Positions 33,346 to 42,004 of a stretch of 46,321 nt of DNA are shown piece after piece. The stretch covers positions 1-46,321 of the forward strand of contig CAZFUS010000013.1 in NCBI GenBank assembly GCA_964522485.1, given 5' to 3'. The position numbers were made by a program, and so were the translations under genes. Each line of letters begins with the position of its first letter. Positions within the stretch are counted from its first letter, which is position 1. Under the pieces are notes generated by a model. It was not told the origin of the DNA and did no database searches. It saw nothing but the letters and a program-made list of their open reading frames with translations. This stretch comes from Methylohalomonas sp964522485. Lineage in GTDB: Bacteria; Pseudomonadota; Gammaproteobacteria; Methylohalomonadales; Methylohalomonadaceae.

Positions 33346-34281
33346 ATGGATACACATATGGATAGATGTCAGTCGCAGGGCCGAGGGATCTGGCTTTATG
33401 TCTTGCTTGCCATAGCAACGTTGGCCGCAGGATGCGCCACGGTACCAGAACCCGAAAGCGCAGCGAAGGCCGATCCGGAACGCGCGCAACAGGCGATCAT
33501 GAACGGAGACAAGGCACTCCGGAGTGGAAAACTGGATCGCGCGATTTTTGAATATGCGCGCACGCTGCATTTCGATTCCAACAATGTCGAAGCGCTCTAT
33601 AAAATGGGTACCGTGCATAGCACGAAAGGAAACCTGGACGTGGCAGAGACCAGTTTCCGCCGAGTGCTAGAGCTGGAGCCGGGCCATACGGGTGCGCTGG
33701 AAGGACTGGGTATCGTGCTGCTGCGCGAGCGCAGATATAAGGAAGCCAAGCAGGAGTTGCTCTCCTCGATGGAGGGGGATTCCAGCCGCTGGCAGGCACA
33801 GAACGGACTGGGAGTCATCTTCGATCTTGAGGGAGACTATTCGCGCGCGGAACAGCACTACCAGGCCGCACTGAAATTAAAGCCGGGGTCAGCCATGGTG
33901 TTGAACAATCTTGGATACAACCAGTATCTGGTCGGCGCATGGCAGTCCGCGGAAGGATACTTCAAGCGCGTGCTCGCCAACGATCCGGATCATCAAAAGG
34001 CCTGGTCGAACCTCGGGCTTGTGCATGTGCGACAGGGACATTATCCGGAGGCAATCCATGCATTCAGTCAGATCATGGAGCGGCCACAGGCACTGAACAA
34101 CGTCGGCTATCTGTGCATGATTGACGGCAAACGTAAAGAGGCCGGAAGATTTTTTGCTGAGGCGATCAGACAATCACCGTCCTATTATGCGCTCGCCCAT
34201 GAAAACCTTGCACAGTTGCAAACCATGGACCCCGCCGGCTTAAAACCCGAATTGCAGGAAACACTGGGACACGGTTATTGA
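33346..34281 (+). CDS. tadD: TPR lipoprotein TadD
   Basis: A 311-residue lipoprotein (signal with LATLAAGC, lipid Cys ~30) made of TPR repeats: KALRSGKLDRAIFEYARTLH, EALYKMGTVHSTKGNLDVAE, GALEGLGIVLLRERRYKEAK, QNGLGVIFDLEGDYSRAEQHYQAAL, MVLNNLGYNQYLVGAWQSAEGYFKRVL and AWSNLGLVHVRQGHYPEAIHAFSQI. TadD proteins are TPR lipoproteins needed for Tad pilus secretion. It is the last gene of the locus; sequence after its stop is relic DNA with no clear terminator. Confidence 0.93.
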   Translation: MDTHMDRCQSQGRGIWLYVLLAIATLAAGCATVPEPESAAKADPERAQQAIMNGDKALRSGKLDRAIFEYARTLHFDSNNVEALYKMGTVHSTKGNLDVAETSFRRVLELEPGHTGALEGLGIVLLRERRYKEAKQELLSSMEGDSSRWQAQNGLGVIFDLEGDYSRAEQHYQAALKLKPGSAMVLNNLGYNQYLVGAWQSAEGYFKRVLANDPDHQKAWSNLGLVHVRQGHYPEAIHAFSQIMERPQALNNVGYLCMIDGKRKEAGRFFAEAIRQSPSYYALAHENLAQLQTMDPAGLKPELQETLGHGY

Positions 34282-34317
34282 CCGGGAACAGCTTGCCGGT
34301 CAGCAGGCTGGTAGCCA

Positions 34318-34428
34318 CTAATCGACAGCATACGCTTTGTCGACCGATACACGCTCATCCGACTGCGCAAATATCCACGCCACGGCAAACCCCGCAGCGA
34401 AGTAGTGGTCGGTCTCGACCAGCGGGCT
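34318..34428 (-). pseudogene. 3' fragment of a MipA/OmpV-family gene
   Basis: Read leftward, the last ~37 codons of a MipA-like gene are intact: SPLVETDHYFAAGFAVAWIF then AQSDERVSVDKAYAVD and TAG at 34320-34318. It matches the end of the full MipA gene at 37259-38089 (SPLVETDHYFAAGFAVAWIF, AQSDERV) at about 88% of bases by hand count, with different last ten codons. It is thus from a paralogue rather than an exact local copy. Everything upstream in the gene is missing and is replaced at about 34421-34429 by cyclase sequence. Confidence 0.8.
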
Positions 34429-34593
34429 GAGTATTTCGCTTGGTGTTGCCATCGCTCCTAAAACCGGTCAATCAGTTGATGTGTTGCCCGACGTTGCCGA
34501 TACAGCACTCTATCAGGCAAAGCATGCCGGCCGGGATCAGGTGGTTATGGCATCGAGCTCCGAGCAGATAAAGAAAAATAACTCGGTAAGTTT
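34421..34593 (+). pseudogene. 3' fragment of a YfiN-like GGDEF gene
   Basis: This reads LSISLGVAIAPKTGQSVDVL, PDVADTALYQAKHAGRDQVV and MASSSEQIKKNNSVS, the C-terminus of a GGDEF domain, and matches the end of the cyclase gene 17941-19827 at about 88% of bases by hand count, with one block of about 65 bases differing at a single base. The fragment lacks the GGDEF core and its stop codon (the frame runs on to 34687). It begins where the MipA fragment ends, at a shared AGCGG-N-CTG. Confidence 0.85.
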
Positions 34594-34903
34594 AGTATCT
34601 GCTTGGCCTTATAAATACTGTTATTGCATCATAATGGACATGACGATGGTTCCTGTGCAATTGCGGTTAATAACATTGATCGTCTAATTGGCTGATTTAG
34701 TGCAGTCCCAGTCGTAGCAGCCAATTCAAAGTCTTTCAGCCAGAGCTTCACGTCTATAATCGTCTGATTTAGAAAAGATTTAAATCAAAGCATGGCAGTG
34801 TAGGTCGATTATTTGGCAGTCGTCTCCCGGGAATCCTATTAAATACCCCATTTGGTGTATGCCTTTAACAGCGTGCCCATCTATTATGAGGGTTGCAACA
34901 CGG
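34594..34903 (+). other. AT-rich intergenic DNA
   Basis: No gene or clear regulatory signal seen. Confidence 0.35.
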
Positions 34904-35068
34904 ATGAAGAATTTTAGCGTAGGGAGCGTGCTACTGTTTATTTTCCACCTATTGATCTATGCAGATGGATTGCCGGTATATTTCTATGCCATCACGTATC
35001 TTGTATGGATTACCTCACCTCTTTGGTATGGGTTGGTGGAAGAAAAAAGGGACGGGTGGGGACGCTAA
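34904..35068 (+). CDS. Possible small membrane protein, unknown
   Basis: ATG 34904 opens 54 codons: MKNFSVGSVLLFIFHLLIYA, then DGLPVYFYAITYLVWITSPL and a charged end (EEKRDGWGR). Two hydrophobic stretches separated by a short loop and a charged C-terminus resemble a genuine small membrane protein, but there is no strong ribosome site and no family match. In-frame starts at 34859 and 34889 exist. Treat as tentative. Confidence 0.3.
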   Translation: MKNFSVGSVLLFIFHLLIYADGLPVYFYAITYLVWITSPLWYGLVEEKRDGWGR

Positions 35069-35543
35069 TATCTTCTACGAGTGATCGTTTTTGCTGTTCG
35101 CAAATGCCCGTTTGCTCGGCCGCAGGTGCGAACGGCGTTCGCTGTTCAGTATACCCCTTTCGCAATAATCCGCTGCTGATCGAGTCCATGGTGCTTGCTA
35201 TGGTGTCCATACGGTGCCATCCGGGTCTTAAGTCCGCGCTGCAAATCCGGCAGGGGGACTGGGTGCCTGGTTCACGCTGCCCGCGGTCGCCGTTACTCTT
35301 ATTTAATATCCTGTAACACAAGCATCTGATCACTGCCAGCTAGCAAGCCGAATGCCATCATCATGCTTATAAGGATTTCTCTTTTGCCTGGCCATCGGTT
35401 TGTTTCTACTGAACTTCGTTAGAAGTATTCTGGTCAAAACATAATAACAACGCCGGCAAGCTCTTCTAAGCAGCCAGGAAACTCAGGATCTGAGATCCGG
35501 AAATGCACTCTTCTACACTTGATTAATGCAGGCGTGACAGCAG
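35069..35543 (+). other. Intergenic region before the P450 gene
   Basis: Nothing supportable as a gene. Frames of 60-100 codons exist on both strands but have no family resemblance or ribosome sites. Confidence 0.35.
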
Positions 35544-36816
35544 ATGCCAGTTCTACATTCAGATAACGTGCGGCATATGCCTCGCGATAACAATCTGGAT
35601 AGCTCGTTCGCCCTTCTGAGAGACGGATATACGTTTATATCGAAACGCTGTCAGCGATATCGCTCTGATGTATTCCAGACCCGTCTGCAGTTACAGAAGA
35701 CCATCTGCATGTGCGGCAGGGAAGCGGCAGAAATTTTCTATAATCATGATCACTTTATGCGCGCAGGTGCGTGCCCGGTACGGGTACAGAAGACGCTGTT
35801 CGGGCAGGGTGGAGTTCAGGGCCTGGACGGTGCCGAGCATCGGCATCGCAAGGCGATGTTTATGGCCTTGATGACAACTGCAGAGATCACGCGTCTGGTA
35901 GATATAGCTACCGTGCAGTGGCGTGCCTATGTTGATAAATGGACGACAATGGAGACAGTCGTACTCTTCGACGAACTGAACGAACTGCTGTACCGGACAG
36001 TCTGCGCGTGGAGCGGGGTACCGCTGGAGCAATCCGGAGTTGCACAGAGAACCCGGGAAATGACGGCTATGATTGACGGTGCAGGTGCCCTGACAGTGGG
36101 ATATGTACGCGCTCGGTTGGCACGCAGACACTCGGAACACTGGGCGGCGGGATTGATCCGCCGGGTTCGTTCCCGGAGACTGGAACTATCTGAGGAATGC
36201 GCGCTGTTTCTCATTGCCTGGCATCGTAATCTGAAAGGCGATCTTATGAATGAGCACGATGCTGCAGTCGAATTGATCAATGTGCTGCGTCCAACCGTGG
36301 CGGTGGCCCGGTACGGGGTCTTTTGTGCACTGGCGCTACATGCCTATCCGGCCTGGCGGGAAGCCCTGCGTGGCAAAGATTCTTCCTATCTTGATATATT
36401 CGTACAGGAGGTGCGCCGGTTCTACCCTTTCTTCCCATTCGTCGCAGCCCGTGTACGCAGCACCTTTGCATGGCATGGTTACGAGTTTCCACAGGGTACG
36501 CGGGCCTTGCTTGATTTATATGGAACCAACCACGATGCCGCTATCTGGAAAGATCCGCATAAATTCCTGCCGGAGCGGTTCAGTCAGCGGGAGAACAATG
36601 GCTTTGATTTTATTCCGCAGGGGGGGCGGTGATCATCATATGCATCATCGTTGTGCGGGAGAGTGGGCGACAATTGCTCTGATGAAACGTATGACGGAAT
36701 GTCTGATCCACTCGATGGAGTACCGGGTGCCGGAACAGGATCTCGGCATTGATCTGACCCGTATACCGGCATTACCGGAAAGCAGATTTATTATCAGTAA
36801 TGTGAGCGCCAGATGA
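35544..36816 (+). pseudogene. CYP152-type fatty-acid peroxygenase P450, one-base frameshift at the haem loop
   Basis: The first frame (35544-36632) follows P450 BS-beta along its length: DNNLDSSFALLRDGYTFI, ICMCGREAAEIFY, RVQKTLFGQGGVQGLDGAEH, VELINVLRPTVAVA (with the Arg-Pro pair used to bind the fatty-acid carboxylate), FVQEVRRFYPFFPF (ExxR) and LLDLYGTNHDAAIW with PERF. It ends prematurely after FIPQGGR. In the +1 frame the family continues as GDHHMHHRCAGEWATIALMK (haem Cys, codon 36652-36654) to ...LPESRFIISNVSAR and stop 36814-36816. One G too many in the G7 run 36620-36626 accounts for the shift. Gln rather than His in GVQGLDG resembles the hydroxylating BS-beta more than the decarboxylase OleT. 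Sequencing error, true inactivation or slippage are all possible. Confidence 0.85.
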
Positions 36817-36903
36817 TTTTTCTGACAGGATCTGAACATCCGAGCAAGCGTATCGCCACAATGGCAATGACTGGTTTCGGCAAGCTACTACGAGGTGAGA
36901 CTG

Positions 36904-37137
36904 ATGGCACAATGTGAGACGTGTGGAAATGATTACGACAAGGCTTTTCAGGTGATTATAGGCGGGGAAACGCATGTATTTGACAGCTTCGAGTGCGCGA
37001 TTCAGGCTCTGGCCCCGACCTGCAAGCATTGTGGTGTCCGTATCCTGGGACATGGTATCGAAGGCAGCGGTGAATATTATTGCTGCGCGCACTGTGCAAA
37101 TAAAGATGATATCACGGGAATACAGGATCGGATCTGA
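36904..37137 (+). CDS. Conserved small Cys-rich, probably metal-binding protein
   Basis: A 77-residue protein with four paired cysteines: CETCGNDYDKAF, FDSFECAIQALAPTC then KHCGVRILGHG and YYCCAHCAN. The spacing suggests two zinc-binding sites. It belongs to a widespread conserved hypothetical family recognisable by CxxCGNDYDKxF...FDSFECAI..LAPxCxHCG; no function is known to me. ATG 36904 is preceded by GAGGTGA (36892-36898), a near-ideal ribosome site; the in-frame GTG at 36895 falls inside it. Confidence 0.85.
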   Translation: MAQCETCGNDYDKAFQVIIGGETHVFDSFECAIQALAPTCKHCGVRILGHGIEGSGEYYCCAHCANKDDITGIQDRI

Positions 37138-37172
37138 ACGATATTGGGTGCCGGAGAATATTGACTGATTTT

Positions 37173-37193
37173 CATGTCAACAGCGTTGACATG
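37173..37193 (+). promoter_or_regulatory. Perfect 9-bp palindrome between convergent genes
   Basis: CATGTCAAC (37173-37181) and GTTGACATG (37185-37193) flank a 3-base loop, between the Cys-rich gene and the convergent MipA gene. No run of T follows on either strand, so it is either a factor-independent terminator of weak form or a protein-binding palindrome. Confidence 0.45.
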
Positions 37194-37258
37194 TTTCCGG
37201 TTATCTCGCCAGGCCTCCAGCGGTTATACAGCCAAAGGAGCAGGGATAAAATCAGCCG

Positions 37259-38089
37259 CTATTCTAGAGCGAATGTGCTGTTATCCGGCACGCGCTCATC
37301 CGATTGCGCAAAGATCCAGGCCACGGCAAAGCCTGCGGCGAAATAGTGGTCGGTCTCCACCAGCGGACTGTCCTCAAAGCTGGCACCGGAAAGATTATCG
37401 TAGCGCAGAAAGCCGCCGATCCAGAGATTACCGAACCGGCGGCTGGTGCCGGCAAGCAGACTGGTGCCGCTGTAACCGCCGTCGGCAGCAAATGCCGGAC
37501 GTGTGGCGGTTGCTGCGCCTGAGTCTACGCTGTAGTAGTAATCGTGATAACTCCGGTCGGCGAAGATTGGGCCGGCACCGACACTTACATTCCAGCCAGC
37601 GATTTTCGGGGCATCCAGCCACAATTGTGGGTGGAATAGCCAGCCGACGTGCTCGATATCGGTGAAATCGGTGGCGAAAACCGCCCGTACGGGCAGATCA
37701 AGGCGCAGCGGCCAGTCGGCCTGCGGATCCGTCAATTTGAGTTTCAGGACGGGACCAACCTCGAAAGTGGGATCCAGATCGCTCATACCGCGGCGTGCGT
37801 TATTGTTATCGCTGTCTACCGGTATGGAAGCGTTAAGACTGATATCCAGCTCCGCGCGGTCGGTGTCGAAAAGAATGCCGCGCGGGCCGTCCCTGTCCAC
37901 CTTGAAACGGTCACCGCGATAGATGATGTAGGGCAGAGGCAGCACATAAGCGCTGCGCTCGTCTGAACCGCGGTAGTCAGGAAAACTGATAGGTGCAGCA
38001 CCGAGACCGAATTCCCATAATGGCAATTCATCGGCGATCACGCTGGACGGAATGAGCGTGAGCAGAAAGAGATTCAGGAAAAAACGCAT
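37259..38089 (-). CDS. MipA/OmpV-family outer-membrane protein
   Basis: A 276-residue outer-membrane beta-barrel of the MipA/OmpV family. Signal peptide MRFFLNLFLLTLIPSSVIA; mature start ELPLWEFGLGAAPISFPDYRGSDE, the typical MipA opening (G.G......P.Y.GS). YVLPLPYIIYRG, LDISLNASIPVDSD, LDPTFEVGPVLKL and AGPIFADRSYHDYYYSVD also fit. Start ATG 38089 is chosen because it gives the signal peptide; the longer frame overlaps the chorismatase gene. It is 16 bases after the chorismatase stop and is the last gene of the halogenase-chorismatase-MipA transcript. A role in pigment or lipid display at the outer membrane is inference. Confidence 0.88.
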   Translation of the reverse strand: MRFFLNLFLLTLIPSSVIADELPLWEFGLGAAPISFPDYRGSDERSAYVLPLPYIIYRGDRFKVDRDGPRGILFDTDRAELDISLNASIPVDSDNNNARRGMSDLDPTFEVGPVLKLKLTDPQADWPLRLDLPVRAVFATDFTDIEHVGWLFHPQLWLDAPKIAGWNVSVGAGPIFADRSYHDYYYSVDSGAATATRPAFAADGGYSGTSLLAGTSRRFGNLWIGGFLRYDNLSGASFEDSPLVETDHYFAAGFAVAWIFAQSDERVPDNSTFALE

Positions 38090-38105
38090 GTTCAATCTTA
38101 ATCTG

Positions 38106-39125
38106 TTAATTATCACCGGTATAAATACCTTCAATCTCCAGCCGCAGGTCGGCGCGGCAGATGTCGCCCTCAAGCAGCAGCACTGAGGACTGTGTATCCA
38201 GCTTTTCGGCCAGGCACTTTTGTACCACCGCCCGCTCCTGGGAGTGGCGTATGTAGCACTTTAGCCGGTTCAACTGCGCAGCGCTACGGATGCCGATGCC
38301 GTGCTGGTCATCCGCATGCCGGATCAAGGCATCGAGATTGTGCAGGGATTCATCCAGTTGCGCGAGCGTATCGGTATGCCGGGTTTCATGACCGACTATG
38401 CTGGCGGTGCCCGAGATATAAAGATGCGGAGTTGCATCCCAATGTTTGACGACAGCGCGTGAGAAAGATGGACTTTTGGGACTGTAACGGGCCGGGTAGC
38501 GGAAGGCGCTGACCTGACGGGGATTCTCCACCTGCGCGCCCGGCGTGCGTGCGGCGAGAAAGTAGATCAGCAATTCTCCGGCATGTGTGCCGATCGCACT
38601 CGCCGCGGGCAGGTGCATCGTCTCCAGCGATGCCAACGCGCGATGGCGCCCGCGACAGAATGACTGGTAACGTTCCAGCTCGCCGTCAACACGATTGATA
38701 GCGGGAAACCAGTTCCAGATGCGCAGTGGATAGGTATAGCCCGATTCCTGCGTAAAGGCGTAAAGATTGCAATAGGCAAGGTATGCGGCCGTCTCCAGAT
38801 CAGCGTATTCCTGTTCCGGCACGCGCAGATGTCCAACCAGCACCTGTTCGTTGTGACGAAAGACAATCCCTCGCTCGCAGCCCTGGCTGACCGGCTGAGC
38901 GCTGTGCCAGAATTCGGTATTGCATTCGTTGAGCGGGCATGCGCGAACACAGATGCAATCCGGTACACTGGCGGGTTGCTCGCCCAGTTCCGAATAATGA
39001 ATCGCTGCCAGAAGATGCTGCGGATCATGTTCTTGTGCATGTGGATCCGCAGTGGCTGCATATTCGACCGTGAAAGGCGACGCGTAGTGTACAAAGGACC
39101 GGTTGTGTCTCTCGGGATTGAACAT
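38106..39125 (-). CDS. Chorismatase, XanB2/FkbO/Hyg5 family
   Basis: A 339-residue enzyme of the family that cleaves chorismate to pyruvate plus a benzoate or cyclohexadiene acid; the XanB2 type yields 3- and 4-hydroxybenzoate. Diagnostic segments are YPLRIWNWFPAINRVDGELERYQSFCRGRHRAL, PAASAIGTHAGELLIYFLAAR, VENPRQVSAFRYPARYSPKSPSFSRA and ISGTASIVGHETRHTDTLAQLDESLHNL. It starts nine bases after the halogenase stop. Placement in a xanthomonadin-like cluster makes supply of a hydroxybenzoate starter the likely role. I cannot tell the subtype from these motifs. Confidence 0.9.
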   Translation of the reverse strand: MFNPERHNRSFVHYASPFTVEYAATADPHAQEHDPQHLLAAIHYSELGEQPASVPDCICVRACPLNECNTEFWHSAQPVSQGCERGIVFRHNEQVLVGHLRVPEQEYADLETAAYLAYCNLYAFTQESGYTYPLRIWNWFPAINRVDGELERYQSFCRGRHRALASLETMHLPAASAIGTHAGELLIYFLAARTPGAQVENPRQVSAFRYPARYSPKSPSFSRAVVKHWDATPHLYISGTASIVGHETRHTDTLAQLDESLHNLDALIRHADDQHGIGIRSAAQLNRLKCYIRHSQERAVVQKCLAEKLDTQSSVLLLEGDICRADLRLEIEGIYTGDN

Positions 39126-39134
39126 GGAACGTGA

Positions 39135-40469
39135 TCAGCCGTTGTTATCACCGGCGGCATCCTCGGGGAATATCGCGCGCGCATCCGCGCGTCGACAGCG
39201 CCAGGCCCGCCAACTGGGCGCGAGATTCACCATGGATTGCAGGTAGTAAATGCCCTTGAATAGCAGCAACGGCAACGCAATACGCAGGTTGCCGAATACG
39301 TTGCCCGCCAGTACCGAGACCACGGCCCGCTGAATACCAAACGCGGGCTTTGGGTTGATAAAAAGCGCATGCAGAGGCGGCGAGTTGAAGCGATAGATAA
39401 ACCACGAAAACACACCCAGGCCGCGCCGCATCCGCCGATCGAACTGCCGCGCCAGACGCGGTGCCTCGGACGCTTCGCGCAGGCGTGCGTCTATGACCTC
39501 CGCCCCCAGCGCAGCGCTTTGCATGGCGAGATATACACCGCTGGAAAATACCGGATCGACAAAAGCATAGGCATCGCCGGCCAGTAACCAGCGGTCGCCA
39601 TACATGCGCGTGCAGGTGTAGGAATAGTTGCCGGTAGCGTGCGCGGGACTGACCAGTTCCGCCTGCTGCAGGCGCGACCATATCCCCGGACATTGTTTTA
39701 TCGTTCGCCAGAGAAAATCTTCCGTGGTCATGGCGCCGCGGGTCTTCAGATAGGCCGGTGAACACACGGCGCCGACACTGGTGATGCCATCCTTCAAGGG
39801 AATAATCCAGAGCCAGCCGTACTCGAACCAGGCGACGCTGATGTTACCCGCGTCACGGCCCGGCAGCCGCTGCGCTCCCTTGAAATGACCAAAGATTGCC
39901 GCACTCGCGTGTTTCGGGTTTCTCTTTTTCACACGCAACCGGTTGGCAAGAAAGGTATCACGACCGGAGGCGTCCACCAGCTGGCGGGCATGCCATTCCC
40001 TGGTTTCTCCACGCTCATCCACGGAACATACACGCACACGATCATCGGGAAAATCGATGCTGGTGACGCGTATACCCTCAAAAATTTCTGCGCCTTTGGC
40101 ACGGCTGTTCTGCAACAGTACATGATCGAATTCCGAGCGGCGCACCTCGAAAGCGTAGGCCGGGCTTTGCTTCACAGCGCGGTCGAAGTAGACGGTAGTT
40201 TCTCGATTTCCATATCGTTCAGAGATAAAGTGGGCGCCATATTTGACGAGACCAATCTCCTCGATCTGCGTGCGAATGCCAAGCCGGTCGAACAACGGCA
40301 GATTCATCGGCAGCAGCGATTCGCCGATGTGAAATCGCGGGTGGTGTGCTTTTTCCAGCAGATTAACCCGCCAGCCCCGCTCGGCCAGCAGTGTGGCGGC
40401 GGTCGAACCGGCCGGGCCACCACCAATGATTAAAACATCGCTCACACCAGTACTTATATCGGATGTCAT
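39135..40469 (-). CDS. FAD-dependent halogenase-like oxidoreductase
   Basis: A 444-residue flavoprotein. The dinucleotide-binding motif is VLIIGGGPAGSTAATLLAERG (~13-33), then HIGESLLP, the WxWxIP halogenase motif as WLWIIP (~219-224), and GDAYAFVDPVFSSGVYLAMQ for FAD binding. GESLLP with WxWxIP indicates the halogenase branch acting on carrier-bound or hydrophobic substrates rather than free tryptophan. Xanthomonadin-type pigments are known to be brominated, so halogenation of the polyene aryl head is a reasonable role. Start is uncertain: ATG 40469 (used) or ATG 40505; neither has a clear ribosome site. First gene of the leftward operon. Confidence 0.88.
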   Translation of the reverse strand: MTSDISTGVSDVLIIGGGPAGSTAATLLAERGWRVNLLEKAHHPRFHIGESLLPMNLPLFDRLGIRTQIEEIGLVKYGAHFISERYGNRETTVYFDRAVKQSPAYAFEVRRSEFDHVLLQNSRAKGAEIFEGIRVTSIDFPDDRVRVCSVDERGETREWHARQLVDASGRDTFLANRLRVKKRNPKHASAAIFGHFKGAQRLPGRDAGNISVAWFEYGWLWIIPLKDGITSVGAVCSPAYLKTRGAMTTEDFLWRTIKQCPGIWSRLQQAELVSPAHATGNYSYTCTRMYGDRWLLAGDAYAFVDPVFSSGVYLAMQSAALGAEVIDARLREASEAPRLARQFDRRMRRGLGVFSWFIYRFNSPPLHALFINPKPAFGIQRAVVSVLAGNVFGNLRIALPLLLFKGIYYLQSMVNLAPSWRAWRCRRADARAIFPEDAAGDNNG

Positions 40470-40580
40470 TGGCTTATCATGAACAGGGCAATTGACCGGA
40501 GACATTTTATATGTGTTGGAGAGATTATAACCGATACGATAGCCAGATCGCTGATCGCTTTTGCTCAGTTTGCGGTATGA

Positions 40581-40610
40581 TTGACGCGGCGGTGAACACC
40601 GCGCTATAAA
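40581..40610 (+). promoter_or_regulatory. Strong sigma-70 promoter with a palindromic operator in its spacer
   Basis: TTGACG (40581-40586) and TATAAA (40605-40610) are 18 bases apart. The spacer holds a perfect 6-bp inverted repeat GCGGTG (40589-40594)/CACCGC (40597-40602) with a 2-base centre. The site is 27 bases upstream of the AMP-ligase start and lies in the divergent region 40506-40636. A dyad inside the spacer is the layout of sites for repressors or MerR-type regulators; the factor is unknown. Confidence 0.55.
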
Positions 40611-40636
40611 ACCCGCCTTTCACGACCTGTTCGCGC

Positions 40637-42004
40637 ATGCCCGAGATCACATCGCAGTTTCCTCCACAGCAGGCAGCTTCCCGCACGCTGCCACTGCTGG
40701 GATACGCGGATCATGGCCTGGCCGTCGCCCGGTGGCAAAACGCGCCGGTTACGCGTGAAACCTTTCTTCTGCATGTGCAGCGGGTGGCGGAAGATCTGTC
40801 CGACCGGCATTTTGTCATCAACCTGTGCCAGAATCGCTATCTGTTTCTGGTTGCGTTCGCTGCCGTGATCACGGCCGGCAAAACCAATCTGTTGCCGCCC
40901 AGCCGTGTCGGCGGGCAGGTAAGCGAAGTAGCCGGTGCTTATCCCGATCATCAGATCGTGACCGATACCGATATCGAAGCGGCAATCCGTAACATTGCCG
41001 GGAGCCATAACACTCAGATACCGCAGATCGCGGTGGATCAACTCGCGGCTTTGGTCTTTACTTCCGGTAGTACCGGACGCGCGCAGGCGCACCCGAAATA
41101 CTGGAGCAGTCTGGTCGAAGGCGCGCGGATGGCGGATGCATGCTTTGGTTTTGGCCATGATGCACCGACGACCGTGGTGGCGACAGTGCCGTCACAGCAT
41201 ATGTACGGGCTTGAAACGTCGATCCTGGTGCCTCTGGTCTGCGGAACAGGCATACATGCGGGCCAGCCATTTTACGCTGAAGACATCTGCGCCGCACTGG
41301 CCGAGGCTGCCGGAAGACGAATCCTGATTACCACGCCGGTACATCTGCGGGTCTGTGTGGAAAGTGCGATGGAGTGGCCGGCAGTTGAATTTATCATCTC
41401 TGCCACCGCGCCGCTGTCCACCGCTCTGGCCGCGCGCGCCGAACGGATTTTTAATTGTCCCGTACTGGAGATTTACGGCTGCACCGAGGCCGGATCCATC
41501 GCCAGCCGGCAGACTACTAAAGGATCGCAATGGCAGACATATGATGGGCTGTCGGTTATTCGAAAGGGCACCAGGTTTGAGGTACAGGGTGGACACTTAA
41601 GGGAATCGGTTTCTTTGAATGATAGATTGATACTGCACGATGCCAATCATTTTGAACTTGCGGGTCGATGTGCGGATATGGTCAATGTCGCCGGCAAACG
41701 GGCTTCATTGAGCAACCTGACACTCAAGCTCAGCGAGGTGGATGGTGTAGAGGACGGAGTTTTCCTGCAGCCGCTGGACGACACGGGGAGTGAGCGCACG
41801 ACCCGCCTCATCGCCCTGGTGGTCGCGCCCGGTCTGGGGGAGAAGCAAATTCTCAAAAGGCTCGCCGAATGCATGGACCCGGCCTTTCTGCCGCGGCCGC
41901 TTTACCGGGTCGATCGCCTGCCACGCAACGATCTGGGCAAGCTACCGCGCGACGAATTGCTGAAGCTGGTACGGCGCCTGCAACAGGCGAAGCACGATGG
42001 TTGA
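40637..42004 (+). CDS. AMP-dependent ligase of aryl-polyene type
   Basis: A 455-residue member of the adenylate-forming superfamily, shorter than acyl-CoA synthetases, as in aryl-polyene and xanthomonadin clusters. ATP-binding motif VFTSGSTGRAQAHPK (~140-154), PSQHMYGLETSIL, the A5-like LEIYGCTEAGS, ELAGRCADMVNVAGKRASL and a C-terminal catalytic Lys in NDLGKLPRDEL. It probably activates the hydroxybenzoate starter, or the carrier-linked acid, and transfers it to the ACP encoded downstream. It overlaps the next gene by eight bases. Confidence 0.92.
   Translation: MPEITSQFPPQQAASRTLPLLGYADHGLAVARWQNAPVTRETFLLHVQRVAEDLSDRHFVINLCQNRYLFLVAFAAVITAGKTNLLPPSRVGGQVSEVAGAYPDHQIVTDTDIEAAIRNIAGSHNTQIPQIAVDQLAALVFTSGSTGRAQAHPKYWSSLVEGARMADACFGFGHDAPTTVVATVPSQHMYGLETSILVPLVCGTGIHAGQPFYAEDICAALAEAAGRRILITTPVHLRVCVESAMEWPAVEFIISATAPLSTALAARAERIFNCPVLEIYGCTEAGSIASRQTTKGSQWQTYDGLSVIRKGTRFEVQGGHLRESVSLNDRLILHDANHFELAGRCADMVNVAGKRASLSNLTLKLSEVDGVEDGVFLQPLDDTGSERTTRLIALVVAPGLGEKQILKRLAECMDPAFLPRPLYRVDRLPRNDLGKLPRDELLKLVRRLQQAKHDG

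Noticed and set aside
35005..35316. A 103-codon plus-strand frame before the P450 gene, and its antisense frame
   Set aside because: No family resemblance, no ribosome site, and both strands open to a similar extent, which suggests chance.
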